Below are positions 36,420 to 46,900 of a stretch of DNA of 64,000 nucleotides, piece by piece; the stretch's first letter is position 1, and every line of letters begins with the position of its first letter. The stretch comes from a bacterium. Its GTDB lineage: Bacteria; Acidobacteriota; Thermoanaerobaculia; Multivoradales; J023. Location of the stretch: contig JAAELT010000194.1 of assembly GCA_024226315.1 (NCBI GenBank), positions 62,001 to 126,000 of the forward strand, read 5' to 3'. The translations under genes were made by a program, and so were the position numbers. The notes below the pieces were generated by a model, which was given only the letters and a program-made list of their open reading frames with translations, had not been told where the DNA came from and did no database searches.

Positions 36420-38592
36420 TCTTCCACTGCTCCAATGCCGCGCGCGCCAGCTGCACCTGCTGCGGCCCCAGCTCGTGCCCATAGTCACCCAGCGCTGTCT
36501 CCATCTGCACGGTCGCCTCTCCGATCTTGCCGCCCTGCGCCAGCACCAAAGCGAAGCTGAAATGATGCACCCCCGAGGGCTCCAGCGCCAGCGCCCGCCG
36601 AAACAGCGCCTCCGCGCGCTCCGCCCGGCCCACCCGGCTATTCAGCATCGCCGTCTTGACCAGCTCGCCGGCCTTGCCGTCGAGATCGCCGGCGTCGGCC
36701 AGGCCGTCGTAGATCTCGAGCGCACCGGCAATGTCGCTCGAGCGTACCAATGCGTCGGCCAGACGCTGCTGGAGCGGCACGTTGCGCGGCTCGAGCGCGC
36801 GCGCCTCCCGGTAGCGCGCGATCGCCTCGGGAACGCGCCCCTGCTGCTCGGCGGTACGGCCCAGCAGGATGATCGCCTGCGAGAACTTCGGGCTCCGCTC
36901 CAGCACCGCGCGCGCCAGGCGCTCGGCCTCGTCCGCGCGCCCGAGCCCGAGCTGGTAGTGGGCCAGGAGGAAACCGAAACGCTCGCTGTCGGGAAATCGC
37001 GCCATGCCCGCTTCCAGAGCGACGATTGCCCCGGCCTGGTCGCCCTTCGCCGCCAGCACCTGGTGCCGGAGGAAGTAGTAGCTGCCGACACCGACCTCCT
37101 CGTTGTCGGCACGCAGCCGGTCGAGGCCTGCTTCGGCCTCTTTCAAAGCGCCGGCGGCGACCAGCTCGCGTACCTTCTGCAGCTCGCGCTCCAGCCGGAT
37201 GCCGCGCTTGGGGTCGATCACCGACGCGGTCTGCGCCGCATCGGACGAGATGTAGCCCAGCGCCTCGAGGTGCGCCAGGTCCTCTCCGCTGCGCTCGCGC
37301 CGAGCCGAGTCGGCCTCCTGGGAGGAGAGCAGCAGCTCGCGCAACGCGCGGTCGACCCTGCGGACGACGTTCTTGCGCTCGGCGAAGACGTTGGCGGTCT
37401 CGCCCGGGTCCTGCCCCAGGTCGTAGAGCTCGCGGTCAGGCACCGAGATGTACTTGTGCTGATCCGAGATCAGGCCGGTCAGCGGCGCCCAGTTGTTCTC
37501 GTCGCGGCCGAGCATGCTCTCGAAGTAGACGTCACGGGCGGCCTCTTCATCGGCACCCGCGAGCAGGCCGGCGAAGCCCTGACCCTGGACGCCAGCCGGC
37601 GTCTCGATGCCGTACAGCTCGAGCAGGGTCGGCATCAGGTCGACCAGCCCTACCCGCTCGGTGACGGTGCGCCGTTCCAGGTGGCCGGGCGCGGCGACGA
37701 TCAGCGGTATCCGCAGGTCTTCCTCATAGGCGAGGATGCCGTGGCCCACCTCGCCGTGCTCGCCGAAGCCCTCGCCGTGATCGGAAGTGACGACGATCAG
37801 CGTCTTCTCGGCCAGCCCCCGCGCCTCGAGCTGGTCGAGGATGCCGCCGATCTCGCGGTCGACGTAGGCCACCTCGCCGCGGTAGGGATCCTCGGCGAAA
37901 CGTTGGTCGAAGGGCGCCGGCGGGGCGTACGGCTGGTGGGGGTCGTAGAAGTGCAGCCAGGCGAAGAAGGGCTCGTCGCCGCCCTCTTGCAGCCAGGTCT
38001 CGAACCCATCGGCCACCACGTCGGCGTCGACGTCGCTCGAAAAGCCGCGGATGAGCTCGCCCGATCCCAGCGCGTCGTCATAGTGGTCGAAGCCCTGGGC
38101 GAGCCCGAACTTGCCGCTCAGGATGTAGGTGGCGACGGTGGCGCGGGTGTGGAAGCCACGGCCTCGCATCAGCTCCGCCAGGGTGGTCTCGTCCTCGCGC
38201 AGGAAGTAGTTGCCGTTGTTGCGCACACCATGAGCGAACGGATACCGGCCGGTGAACAGCGTGCCGTGCGAGGGCAGGGTCAGCGGCACGTGGCTGTAGG
38301 CGTTCTCGAAGCGCACGCCGCCGCGGGCCAGCTCGTCGAGCCGCGGGGTCTCGGCGTCACCGTCGCCGTAGCAGCCCAGGCGATCGGCGCGCAGGGTGTC
38401 GATCGTGATCAGCAGCAGGTTGAGGTCCCGCAGGTCGATCTCAGCCGAACCCACCGTCGCGGGGGTCGAATCGGCCACCTCGGGAGCGGCCTCGCCCGAG
38501 CAGGACATGGCGGCGAGCAGCACGACCGCGATCAACATCGCCAGGAGTCCGGTCGAAGGGGCGCGGGGAGGTCTGGAGAGGAGGGTCGCCAA
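36409..38592 (-). CDS. Sulfatase-fold lipoprotein with C-terminal TPRs
   Basis: This 727-residue protein has a lipoprotein signal (LLAAMSC/SG near residue 31) and an alkaline phosphatase/sulfatase-type domain (about 55-400). It opens LLLITIDTLRADRLGCYG with a metal-binding Asp, and later has VVTSDHGEGFGEHGEVGHG. The nucleophile region is PLTLPSHGTLFTG; formylglycine sulfatases have CxPSR here, so this Thr version may be a phosphohydrolase or phosphoethanolamine-type transferase rather than a sulfatase. The last 300 residues are TPRs. It is first in the 38592-31902 run. The substrate is unknown. Confidence 0.85.
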   Translation of the reverse strand: MATLLSRPPRAPSTGLLAMLIAVVLLAAMSCSGEAAPEVADSTPATVGSAEIDLRDLNLLLITIDTLRADRLGCYGDGDAETPRLDELARGGVRFENAYSHVPLTLPSHGTLFTGRYPFAHGVRNNGNYFLREDETTLAELMRGRGFHTRATVATYILSGKFGLAQGFDHYDDALGSGELIRGFSSDVDADVVADGFETWLQEGGDEPFFAWLHFYDPHQPYAPPAPFDQRFAEDPYRGEVAYVDREIGGILDQLEARGLAEKTLIVVTSDHGEGFGEHGEVGHGILAYEEDLRIPLIVAAPGHLERRTVTERVGLVDLMPTLLELYGIETPAGVQGQGFAGLLAGADEEAARDVYFESMLGRDENNWAPLTGLISDQHKYISVPDRELYDLGQDPGETANVFAERKNVVRRVDRALRELLLSSQEADSARRERSGEDLAHLEALGYISSDAAQTASVIDPKRGIRLERELQKVRELVAAGALKEAEAGLDRLRADNEEVGVGSYYFLRHQVLAAKGDQAGAIVALEAGMARFPDSERFGFLLAHYQLGLGRADEAERLARAVLERSPKFSQAIILLGRTAEQQGRVPEAIARYREARALEPRNVPLQQRLADALVRSSDIAGALEIYDGLADAGDLDGKAGELVKTAMLNSRVGRAERAEALFRRALALEPSGVHHFSFALVLAQGGKIGEATVQMETALGDYGHELGPQQVQLARAALEQWKNAQ

Positions 38593-38679
38593 GGTGAAAC
38601 GTAGTAGAATTGATCCGGCGAGCGCGCGTCAAGCGCCCACCTCCCGCCGCTCCCCGCAACTTTCTCCACCAGACGCACC

Positions 38680-40974
38680 ATGTATCGCCCTCGAGAACCG
38701 ATTTCGCGTCACCCCTCTGTTGCACGGTTGTTGGCCACCTGTGTGTTGACCTGCGCGGTACTTCTTCCCTCCTCGGGGCTCGCCGCTCCTCCGTCGCCGT
38801 CGAGCCAGCGGATGGCACGCCTGCTGGCGGAGACCATCGCCAGGATGAATCCGGCCAGCAACCCCTACGCCAACGACGCCCGCCTGCAGTTCGTCCGCTC
38901 GGTTCCGGCGCCCGAGGACAACCCCAAGGACCTGGCGCGCTACCTCTTCATCCTGGGCCAGGAGTCGGTGCTGGCCGGCGAGAGCGAGCAGGCGGTCGCG
39001 GCCCTGGAGCGCCTGCGCAAGATGGTGAAGGACGGCGAGGCGAAGCTCGACCCGAGCTCGGCGCGCACGGTGACGGAGCTCACCGCCCTGGCCTATCTGC
39101 GGCTCGGGGAGCAGGAGAATTGCATCGAGGACCACAACATCGACCGCTGCCTGCTGCCGATCCGCGGCTCCGGCGTGCACAGCAAACCCCGCGGCTCGCG
39201 CGGTGCGATCCGCATCTACCAGGAGTTGCTCGCCGAGGACCCCGGCAACCTCGACTACCGCTGGCTGCTGAACCTCGCCTACATGACCCTGGGCGAGCAT
39301 CCCGAAAAGGTGCCACCGCGGTTTCTGATCCCGGCGGCCGCTTTCGAGGCCGAGCGGCCGATGCCGCGGTTCCGCGATGTCGCGCCGGCGCTCGGTCTCG
39401 ACGTCTTCGGCCTGGCCGGCGGCAGCATCGTCGACGATTTTGACGGCGACGGGCTGCTCGACGTCGTTGCCTCTTCGAGCGGCCGGACCCACCAGCTGCG
39501 CTTCTTCAGGAACCTCGGCGACGGCACGTTCCGCGACGGCACCGAGGAAGCCGGCATCATCGGCATGATCGGCGGGCTGAACATCGCCCACGCCGACTAC
39601 GACAACGACGGCCGCCTCGACATTCTCGTGCTGCGTGGCGGCTGGTGGGGGGACGCCGGCCGGCATCCCAACTCCCTGCTGCGCAACGACGGCGTCGGCG
39701 AGGACGGGCACCTCCACTTCACCGAGTCCGCCGAGCAGTCGCGGACCTTGAGGCTGCGCCCGACCCAGGTCGGTGTCTGGGCGGACTACGACAACGACGG
39801 CTGGCTCGACCTCTTCGTCGGCAACGAGACCACCGGCCGGAGCAGCCGCCATCCGGCGGAGCTGTTCCGCAACGATGGCCGTGGTCCGGATGGCCAGACC
39901 ACGTTCACGGAAGTCGCCGCCGCCGTCGGCATCGACGTCGCCGTGCCGATCAAGGGCGCGGCGTGGGGCGACATCGACAACGACGGCCTGATGGACCTCT
40001 TCATCTCCAACAACCACGGCGACAACCTGCTGTTCCACAACCGTGGCCCGACCGCGGCCGGCGGCTGGTCGTTCGTCGAGATCGGCGGCCCGGCGGGCGT
40101 CCGCGAGCCGAAAATCAGCTTCCCCACCTGGTTCTGGGACTTCGACAACGACGGTGACGAGGACATCTTCGTTTCCGGTTACGCCGGCACCCTGGGCGAC
40201 CTGGCGTCGGAGTACCTCGGCCAGCCGGTCGATCCGACCAGGTATCCGAAGCTCTACCGCAACAACGGCAATCTGACGTTCACCGACGTCGCCCCGAAGA
40301 TCGGCCTCGACCGGGTGCTGGTGACCATGGGCGCCAACTTCGGCGACATCGACAACGACGGCTGGCTCGACTTCTACGCCTCGACCGGCAACACACAGAT
40401 GCAGACCCTGATGCCCAACCGGCTGCTGCGCAACGACGCCGGCAGAAGGTTCGAAGACGTCACCGCCTCGGGCGGCTTCGGCCACCTACAGAAAGGGCAC
40501 GGGATCGCCTTCGGTGATCTCGATCACGACGGCGATCAGGACATCTACGCCGTCATGGGCGGCTCCCATTCCGGTGACGGTTTTTACAACGCGCTGTTCG
40601 TCAACCCCGGCAACGGCAACCACTGGCTCAGCCTGGAGCTCCAGGGCGTGAGGAGCAACCGCTCGGCGATCGGCGCCCGCCTGAAGCTGACCGTCGCCAC
40701 CGCGGCTGGCGACCGTGTGCTCTATCGCACCGTCAGCTCGGGCGGCAGCTTCGGCTCCAACACCCTGCGCCAGGAGATCGGCCTCGGCAAAGCGACCGCG
40801 ATCCGCTCCCTCGAGATCCGCTGGCCGGGAAGCAAAGAGCCACAGACCGTGCGGGGCTTGCGGCCCGACGGCTTCTACCGTATCCGCCAGGGCTCGGAGC
40901 CCGAGAAGCTCGAGCGCCCGGCGTTCGCCCTCGGCGGCGGGGCGACGGCCACGCCTCGGCATCACGGCGGTTAG
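38680..40974 (+). CDS. Secreted CRTAC1-type protein with an N-terminal TPR-like part
   Basis: This 764-residue protein has a signal peptide (cleavage near GLAA/PP) and a helical N-terminal part of about 190 residues that resembles TPR repeats (YLFILGQESVLAGESEQAVA, then YRWLLNLAYMTLGEH). FG-GAP/VCBS repeats follow (DFDGDGLLDVVAS, DYDNDGRLDILVL, DYDNDGWLDLFVGN, DIDNDGLMDLFISN, DFDNDGDEDIFVSG, DIDNDGWLDFYAST, DLDHDGDQDIYAV), then an ASPIC/UnbV-like end (IGARLKLTVATAAGDR). It is divergent from the sulfatase-like gene. Its TAG stop overlaps the TAA stop of the convergent gene in a TTAG. Confidence 0.9.
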   Translation: MYRPREPISRHPSVARLLATCVLTCAVLLPSSGLAAPPSPSSQRMARLLAETIARMNPASNPYANDARLQFVRSVPAPEDNPKDLARYLFILGQESVLAGESEQAVAALERLRKMVKDGEAKLDPSSARTVTELTALAYLRLGEQENCIEDHNIDRCLLPIRGSGVHSKPRGSRGAIRIYQELLAEDPGNLDYRWLLNLAYMTLGEHPEKVPPRFLIPAAAFEAERPMPRFRDVAPALGLDVFGLAGGSIVDDFDGDGLLDVVASSSGRTHQLRFFRNLGDGTFRDGTEEAGIIGMIGGLNIAHADYDNDGRLDILVLRGGWWGDAGRHPNSLLRNDGVGEDGHLHFTESAEQSRTLRLRPTQVGVWADYDNDGWLDLFVGNETTGRSSRHPAELFRNDGRGPDGQTTFTEVAAAVGIDVAVPIKGAAWGDIDNDGLMDLFISNNHGDNLLFHNRGPTAAGGWSFVEIGGPAGVREPKISFPTWFWDFDNDGDEDIFVSGYAGTLGDLASEYLGQPVDPTRYPKLYRNNGNLTFTDVAPKIGLDRVLVTMGANFGDIDNDGWLDFYASTGNTQMQTLMPNRLLRNDAGRRFEDVTASGGFGHLQKGHGIAFGDLDHDGDQDIYAVMGGSHSGDGFYNALFVNPGNGNHWLSLELQGVRSNRSAIGARLKLTVATAAGDRVLYRTVSSGGSFGSNTLRQEIGLGKATAIRSLEIRWPGSKEPQTVRGLRPDGFYRIRQGSEPEKLERPAFALGGGATATPRHHGG

Positions 40975-42917
40975 CCGGCCGGCGCTGCCTCTTCGACGGT
41001 CAAGGTGGCGTTGAGGGCTATCGGGGCCTTCACCTCCTGGCGAACGCCGGAGGGCCACACCACCTCCACCGAATCGACCTTGGTGGCGTCGCCTAGGCCG
41101 AAGTAGAGCGGCATGTCGCCGTGGGAGAGGTAGCCGCTCGTGCCGTCTTTCACCTGGAGGTAGCTCTTGCCGCCGGCGGTGACGGTGACCCGGGCACCGA
41201 AGCCCGAGCGGTTCGACGTCTTGCCGACCAGATCGACCTTCAGGTAGCGAATCTTCTTCGCTTCGGTCAGATTGCTGACCAGCACCAGAGGAGGGGCGTT
41301 GAACTCGTTGGTGACGATGTCCAGATCACCGTCCTGGTCGAGATCGAAGATCGTCGAGGCGCGGCTGCCCAGGGCGCCGAGGACCGTGATGCAGCCGGTC
41401 TCTCCGGCACAGTCCACATGTCCGGCGTCCGGACCGGAGCAATCGAGGTCGATCCACGGCTTGGCGGTGCCTGCCAGGCGCGGCTCCGCCCCGGTCTTGA
41501 AAACGGCATCCACGAACACTTTGCCCTGATTGTTGAGCAGAAGGCTGTTGATGGCGTAACGCCAGGGATAGTTCATGCTGGCGGTGATGAACACGTCGAG
41601 AAAGCCGTCGGCGTTGACGTCGCCGCTCGACAGCCCCCAAGGCCACCAGTTTTCGGCGTTCATCGCGTCCGAGACCTCCTCGAAGCGGCCCCCTCCCCGG
41701 TTGTGGAACAGGGCGTTGCCGAGCACGTGGTTGCCGTCGGTGGCCAGGGCCTCGAGCCGCCGCTGGCGCGGCATCTTGCTCTTTTCCTTGTGGGGGGGCA
41801 GCACCTCGATCATGTCGGTGTGCATGTCCGTGAGGTAGATGTCGAGCCGGCCGTCGTTGTCGTAGTCGAAGATCTGGATGCCCATCGTTCCCCACGGAGT
41901 GGCCGGGAAGTGCTCGCGGCCGACGCGGGCGAACTTCTTGCCTTCGATGTTGCGCCAGACCTCGTCGTGCCCCTGCATCGACGGGACGTAGAGATCCACC
42001 CAGCCGTCCTCGTCCAGATCGAACGGGCTGGCGTCGCCGCTCCAGCCACCGTCGAGCAGACCGGTCGCCTGGCTGACGTCTTCGAAGCGGTTGCCGCCGA
42101 GATTACGGTAGAGGATGCTGGTCTCGGTCCGATTCGGGTGCAGGTGCCCCGAGAACGCGTCCGGGTAGCCGACCCAGTAGTCGGCCGCGCCGCGTTTCTC
42201 AGACGTGTATTTGCCAACGTTGGTGACGAACAGGTCGAGCAGGCCGTCGCGGTCGTAGTCGAAGAAGACCGCGGCCGAGGAATGGCCGACGTGAGCGACC
42301 CCCGCGCTGGTGGTGATCTCCCGGAAGCCGCCCTTGCCGTCGTTTTCGAACAAGTGGTTGCCGAAGCGGGCGGTGGTCACGAAGAGGTCGGGGTCACCGT
42401 CGTTGTCGATGTCACCGAACGAGGCGGTGACCGAGATCTCGCCGGCCAGCCGGACGTCCGACTCCTTGCTCAGCTCGAAACGGCCGCCGCCGGCATTGAG
42501 CCACAGCTCGTTGGCCCCGACCTGGTTCGTGAAGTAGATGTCCAGGCGGCCGTCCGCGTCGACGTCGGCGACCGCCATACCGTTGCCGTGGTCGTAGTGC
42601 ACGGCCTTGTAGTCCTTGGCCGCATCGTCGACGATCCGGTGCTCGAACCGGATACCGCTCGACGCCAGCCGGTCGGTGAAACGGAAGCCGTGGAAGACCG
42701 AATGCTGGCTGATCGCGGCGATCTCGGCCCGCGCTCGCAGCGGCAGCCAGACAGGATCGACGGCGCCGGGATGGGACCTCTTGGAATTCTGCCCGGGACG
42801 GCATTTCTCGCCGGCGGGAGTCGTCGTCTGCGCCGCCGCGGGGTAGCCGGCGATCAGACACGCGGCGAGCACTGCAAGGAGGGCGGACCGGGCACTCTGA
42901 AGCTGGAAGGGGAGCAT
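40971..42917 (-). CDS. Secreted CRTAC1-family protein
   Basis: This 648-residue protein has a signal peptide (AGYPAAAQ/TT). The body is FG-GAP/VCBS repeats (DVDADGRLDIYFTN, DIDNDGDPDLFVTT, DYDRDGLLDLFVTN, DLDEDGWVDLYV, DYDNDGRLDIYLTD, DVNADGFLDVFITA, DLDQDGDLDIVTN) closed by an ASPIC/UnbV domain (SGFGARVTVTAGGKSYLQV, then VVWPSGVRQEV). It is the third such protein in 9 kb and probably a paralogue of the 38680 protein. A role outside the cell in binding or recognition is likely. The two genes end on the same four bases. Confidence 0.9.
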   Translation of the reverse strand: MLPFQLQSARSALLAVLAACLIAGYPAAAQTTTPAGEKCRPGQNSKRSHPGAVDPVWLPLRARAEIAAISQHSVFHGFRFTDRLASSGIRFEHRIVDDAAKDYKAVHYDHGNGMAVADVDADGRLDIYFTNQVGANELWLNAGGGRFELSKESDVRLAGEISVTASFGDIDNDGDPDLFVTTARFGNHLFENDGKGGFREITTSAGVAHVGHSSAAVFFDYDRDGLLDLFVTNVGKYTSEKRGAADYWVGYPDAFSGHLHPNRTETSILYRNLGGNRFEDVSQATGLLDGGWSGDASPFDLDEDGWVDLYVPSMQGHDEVWRNIEGKKFARVGREHFPATPWGTMGIQIFDYDNDGRLDIYLTDMHTDMIEVLPPHKEKSKMPRQRRLEALATDGNHVLGNALFHNRGGGRFEEVSDAMNAENWWPWGLSSGDVNADGFLDVFITASMNYPWRYAINSLLLNNQGKVFVDAVFKTGAEPRLAGTAKPWIDLDCSGPDAGHVDCAGETGCITVLGALGSRASTIFDLDQDGDLDIVTNEFNAPPLVLVSNLTEAKKIRYLKVDLVGKTSNRSGFGARVTVTAGGKSYLQVKDGTSGYLSHGDMPLYFGLGDATKVDSVEVVWPSGVRQEVKAPIALNATLTVEEAAPAG

Positions 42918-43019
42918 GAGACGAGCCTCTGGTCGGGGGTTCTGGGTCGGCGGCGGCGGCGGACCGGCACAGAATATCAGGTCGCCGCCCGACGTTCAGC
43001 GCGAGGCCGACCGGGCTCC

Positions 43020-43913
43020 TCAGAGCAGCTCGAGCTCTCTGAGATCCGCAACCGGCTCGGCGAAGGAGCACGAGCCGTAGGAGGTGGCGAAGCCCACCCG
43101 CGCGGCGATGATCGCCGCGGCGTCGATCTCGTGGTCGCGCCAGCGGACGGCGCCGCCCGTGAAACGGATGGCGTCGGAATCGCGTTCTTCGAGCAGGGCC
43201 TCGACGTCGCCGGTGCCCATGCCAGCCGACTTCACGCCAGCCGCCGCCAGGAAGACGTTGAGGAAACCGTGCATGGTGCCTTCCGGGCTGTCGTCCTCGT
43301 AGGTCAGGCGGTAGTCGCCGCGCAGCGGATGGTGGAGGCCGGCGGTGGCCTTGAACGGCACGCCGGCGCTCGACGCCGCGACGATGAAGCGCGCCACCTC
43401 GGCAGCCGTCGGGAAGGCGTCGCCGGTGACGCCGCCGCTACGGATCTTGGCCCGGCCGCCGTGCTCGGCGAGCGCCGCCATGAGCGCCGCCGGGTCGTCC
43501 CCGTGGGGGATCTCGAAGTAGACCTCGAGCCCCGAGAAAGCGGCCATGCCGGCGGCGACGTCCTCGGGCGTCTGTGCCCGGCGCTCGATCGCCTCCACCA
43601 CCGCGTGGCCCGCCTCGGCGTGGGCGTGATGGAAGGCGTCGATACGCTTGCGCGCCTCGGCCAGATCGCCGGGCGTGAGCACGCTCAGGCGCCACGGGAC
43701 ACCACCACTGTGCCAGAAGCTCGCCGCCGCGCTCTCGAGCTCGTCGAGCCGGCCGACCGGCACCACGAAGCGCCCCAGCATCCAGGCGTCACCCGACGCC
43801 CGCTGACGCGCGTACTCGCGCACCGCCGCGGGCATCTCCAGGCTCGCCGGAGGGAACAGGCCGGCATAGTCGATGATGCCGGCGAGCAGGCAGCGGATGG
43901 TTTCCACGGGCAT
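43020..43913 (-). CDS. Conserved-looking protein of unknown function, 297 aa
   Basis: A soluble 297-residue protein with no signal peptide and no motif I can name. Recurrent Gly and Asp turns at strand ends (DYAGLFPPASLEM, VYFEIPHGDD, GGRAKIRSGGVTGDAFP, GVPFKATAGLHHPLRG, HGFLNVFLAAAG) suggest an alpha/beta barrel, and the FKATAGLHHPLR stretch with its His pair looks like an active site. Codon use matches the neighbours. It lies 31 bases downstream of the large helicase on the same strand, but no functional link is evident. Enzyme status is inferred from fold impression only. Confidence 0.65.
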   Translation of the reverse strand: MPVETIRCLLAGIIDYAGLFPPASLEMPAAVREYARQRASGDAWMLGRFVVPVGRLDELESAAASFWHSGGVPWRLSVLTPGDLAEARKRIDAFHHAHAEAGHAVVEAIERRAQTPEDVAAGMAAFSGLEVYFEIPHGDDPAALMAALAEHGGRAKIRSGGVTGDAFPTAAEVARFIVAASSAGVPFKATAGLHHPLRGDYRLTYEDDSPEGTMHGFLNVFLAAAGVKSAGMGTGDVEALLEERDSDAIRFTGGAVRWRDHEIDAAAIIAARVGFATSYGSCSFAEPVADLRELELL

Positions 43914-43943
43914 GGGTCTCCTCTGGGGTAACGGCCCGGGATT

Positions 43944-46900
43944 CTATCCGCGGTACGCCACCTCCACCACCGGAACCTCCCACCGCTCGCAGCGCAGCCG
44001 CTCACGATAGGCCGGCTCGTTGTCCTCCATCCGGCGCTCGATCATCGCCAGCACCCGCACCCATTCGACGACGTCGAGACGCCAGCGCCAGCGCTCCGCG
44101 CCAGCGGCCGACAGCGCGCCGACCACGGCCCCCGATGGCTGGTGCAGGCGGAGATGCTCGTCGGCGGCACGCAGCTCCAGCTCGTCGCCCGGCTTCAAAG
44201 CCGCCAGACGTCGATGGATCGCGCCTGACTCCGGGCGCGATCCGGCGAAGCTCAGGAAGAGATCCTGCAGGCCGATCACACCGTAGCGCCGCCCGGCCAC
44301 CTCCTCGGGCGGCGGCTCGATCCGCGGCTCGACGCGCTGCAAGCAGTCGCCGTCCAGATCCTTCACGAACGGATTGTGGCCGTCCGAGCGTTCGAAGAGG
44401 TATAGGGCCTCCCGCGCTCGCGTCATACCGACGTAGTACAGGCGCCGCTCCTCGTCCGTGTCCGGCGCGCTCGACGCGCCCGAGGAGCCGTCGGGCAAGA
44501 AGACCGCCCCGAACTCCAGCCCCTTGGCGGCGTGCACCGTCGCCAGTCGCACGCCATCGCCGAAGACAGGCTCGCGGGCACGCTCGGCGAGCGCCTCGTA
44601 GAGGAACTCGATCGCCTCCTTGACCGTCAGCTTGGCATCACCGGTGTCCTCCCGCCACTCGGCCAGCAGCTCGCCGGCGAGCGACCACCAGGGGTTGTCG
44701 GTGCCGTCCGCGAGTGCCGCTAGCCAGGCTTCGAGCCGCGAGGCGCGCCGGATCTCCTGGCGGCGCTCCTTCAGGGTGTCGAGCAGCGTGACGATCTCAC
44801 GCACGCGGTGCAGCGTCGGCAGACGATCGCGGTCGGCCGACCAGGCGACGGCGACGCCGGCGTGCTCCAGCACCGACCGGATCGGCTCGAGATCGGCGTG
44901 CCGGCGCGCCAACACGGCGCAGTCGTTCCAATCGAGCTCGGGATCCAGCTGCTTCAGGTGGAACAGACAGTCTCGCACGGCCGCCGCCTGAGCGGCCGCG
45001 TCGCGCACCCGGATCAACTGCACGCGGCCCCCCGAAGGAGGGTCGAGGGCCGACCAGCGGCCGCCGGGGGCTGCTCTGGCGCGCGCCCGGTCGACCCGGA
45101 TAGGCTCGCCGCTCTTCATGCGCTCTCTACAGCCGGCGATCACCTGGCCGGCGGCGGCCAGGATGTGCGCCGTCGAACGGTAGCTCTCCACCAGGTAGTG
45201 GACCTTGGCGCCGTAGTCGTCACGGAAGCGGCGGATGAACTCGACGCGGGCTTTCCTCCAGCCGTAGATGGTCTGGTCGTCGTCGCCCACCGCCAGGATC
45301 GCCAGCCGCCGGTCGCGATCGGCCTCGGAGCGGCCGGCGAGAGCGGACACCAGATCGTACTGGTCTTGGTTGATGTCCTGATACTCATCGACCAGGATGT
45401 GACTGTAGCCGGCGAGGATCTGCTCGCGCAGCTCATCGGCAGCGAAGCCGGGGACCTCCTCGTCCCCGGTCAGGAGCCGCACCGCGCCCGGGATCAGTGA
45501 ATCGAAGTCGGGCCCCTTGCGCGACCCGCCGGCGGCTTTCGTTTCGGCCGTGACGGCGAACGACGTTCCGGTCAGTCGCATCGCCAGGCCGTGGTAGGTG
45601 GAGACCGTCACGCCGCGGGCGTCCTCGCCCACCAGCTCACGCAGCCGGCGCCGCAGCTCGAGCGAGGCGTTGCGGTTGAAGCACAGTACCAGCACCGAGC
45701 GGGCCGGCACCCGCTCGACGCGCAACAGGTAGGCGCACCGGTGCACCACCACCCGCGTCTTGCCCGAGCCCGGCCCAGCGAGCACCAACAGGTTCTCGTC
45801 TCGCGGCGCCGCCACCAGGGCGGTTTGCACCGGATTCCCCAGACTGTCGACGATCCGGCGATACGACTCGCGGCCGGTCGCCCGTCGCAGCACCTCTTCT
45901 TGACCGGCGAAGTGCTGTTCGACGAAGTCCTCCTTGCCGAGCACGAAGTAGTCGCTCACCAGAGCCAGGGCGGCGCGGATCTTCTCGAGCCCTAGAGCGG
46001 CGTAGCGGGCCATCACGTGCACCTGGAAGTTGCGCTCCTCGTAGTGCTGCTCGAGCGGCGCGTAGTCGCCCCGGGTGTAGCGGCGCCCCTTGGCCTCGGG
46101 ACGCACGCGGATAGTCATCGCCTGCCGGAAGACGGCCAGACCGTGCTGCAGATGCACGACCTTCTGCTCGTGGAGGAACAGCAGACCGCGCTCGGCCGCC
46201 GCCAGACGGTCGCGCACCTGGCCGCGCAGCGCCAGGTCCTGGCGGATCGCGTCGGTGAGGTCCTGGGTCGAGAACTCGACCAGGGTCCGGCCCGAGGCCT
46301 CGGACGGCAGGCGCGCGAGCAATGCTTCGAGCAGCACCTTGCCGATCGCCCGGCGGCGCTCGGCGATCTCGCGTAGCGCCTTCCAGCCGCGCTTCAGCCG
46401 CACCCGGTAGCGATGGCGCGAGCTGTAGGCCAGCTCCAGGCTGCCGTGGCTGCCGGCCAGCCCCCGACCGTCCTCCGCCAGGCTGCGCAGGAGCTGCCGC
46501 AACACATGGGGCGTCGAGCGGTGCCCGGCGTCGAGGAGGCGCTGGTTGAGCAGGCGCAACGACAGGACGAGCCACTCGCCGTCACCGGCGTCGGGCTCGT
46601 CTTCGGCGAACAGGTCGAGCATGGCGCGCTCGAGCGCGCACAGCGCCTCGTAAGCGGTGGGCGCGCCTCGCGGTCCCCGAGGGATCAGGTAGGCGGTGAG
46701 CTGCAGGCCGGAGCTCAAGAACCCGGTCTCGGCCAGGCTGTGGAGGGTACGGATCACCCTCTGGCCCGGGGACTCCGAGTCGCCGGGCAGCGACCCTTCC
46801 CAGTCGACGCCGGGCTGCTCGGCCAGCTCGTCGGCAGACAGACCTTCGTCGGGCTCGGCGGCGAGCAGCGCGCGTAGGATGGCCAGCCACCGTCTCCGCT

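Noticed and set aside
36244..38604. Plus-strand open frame of 786 codons opposite the sulfatase-fold gene
   Set aside because: The minus-strand gene has full domain motifs; this frame has none.
38629..40485. Minus-strand open frame of 618 codons opposite the plus-strand CRTAC1 gene
   Set aside because: Its sequence is a shadow of the FG-GAP codons, with repeats of Val-Val-Val-Glu type only.
41121..43931. Plus-strand open frame of 936 codons opposite the CRTAC1 protein and the next gene
   Set aside because: It spans two real minus-strand genes and has the low-complexity make-up of an antisense shadow.
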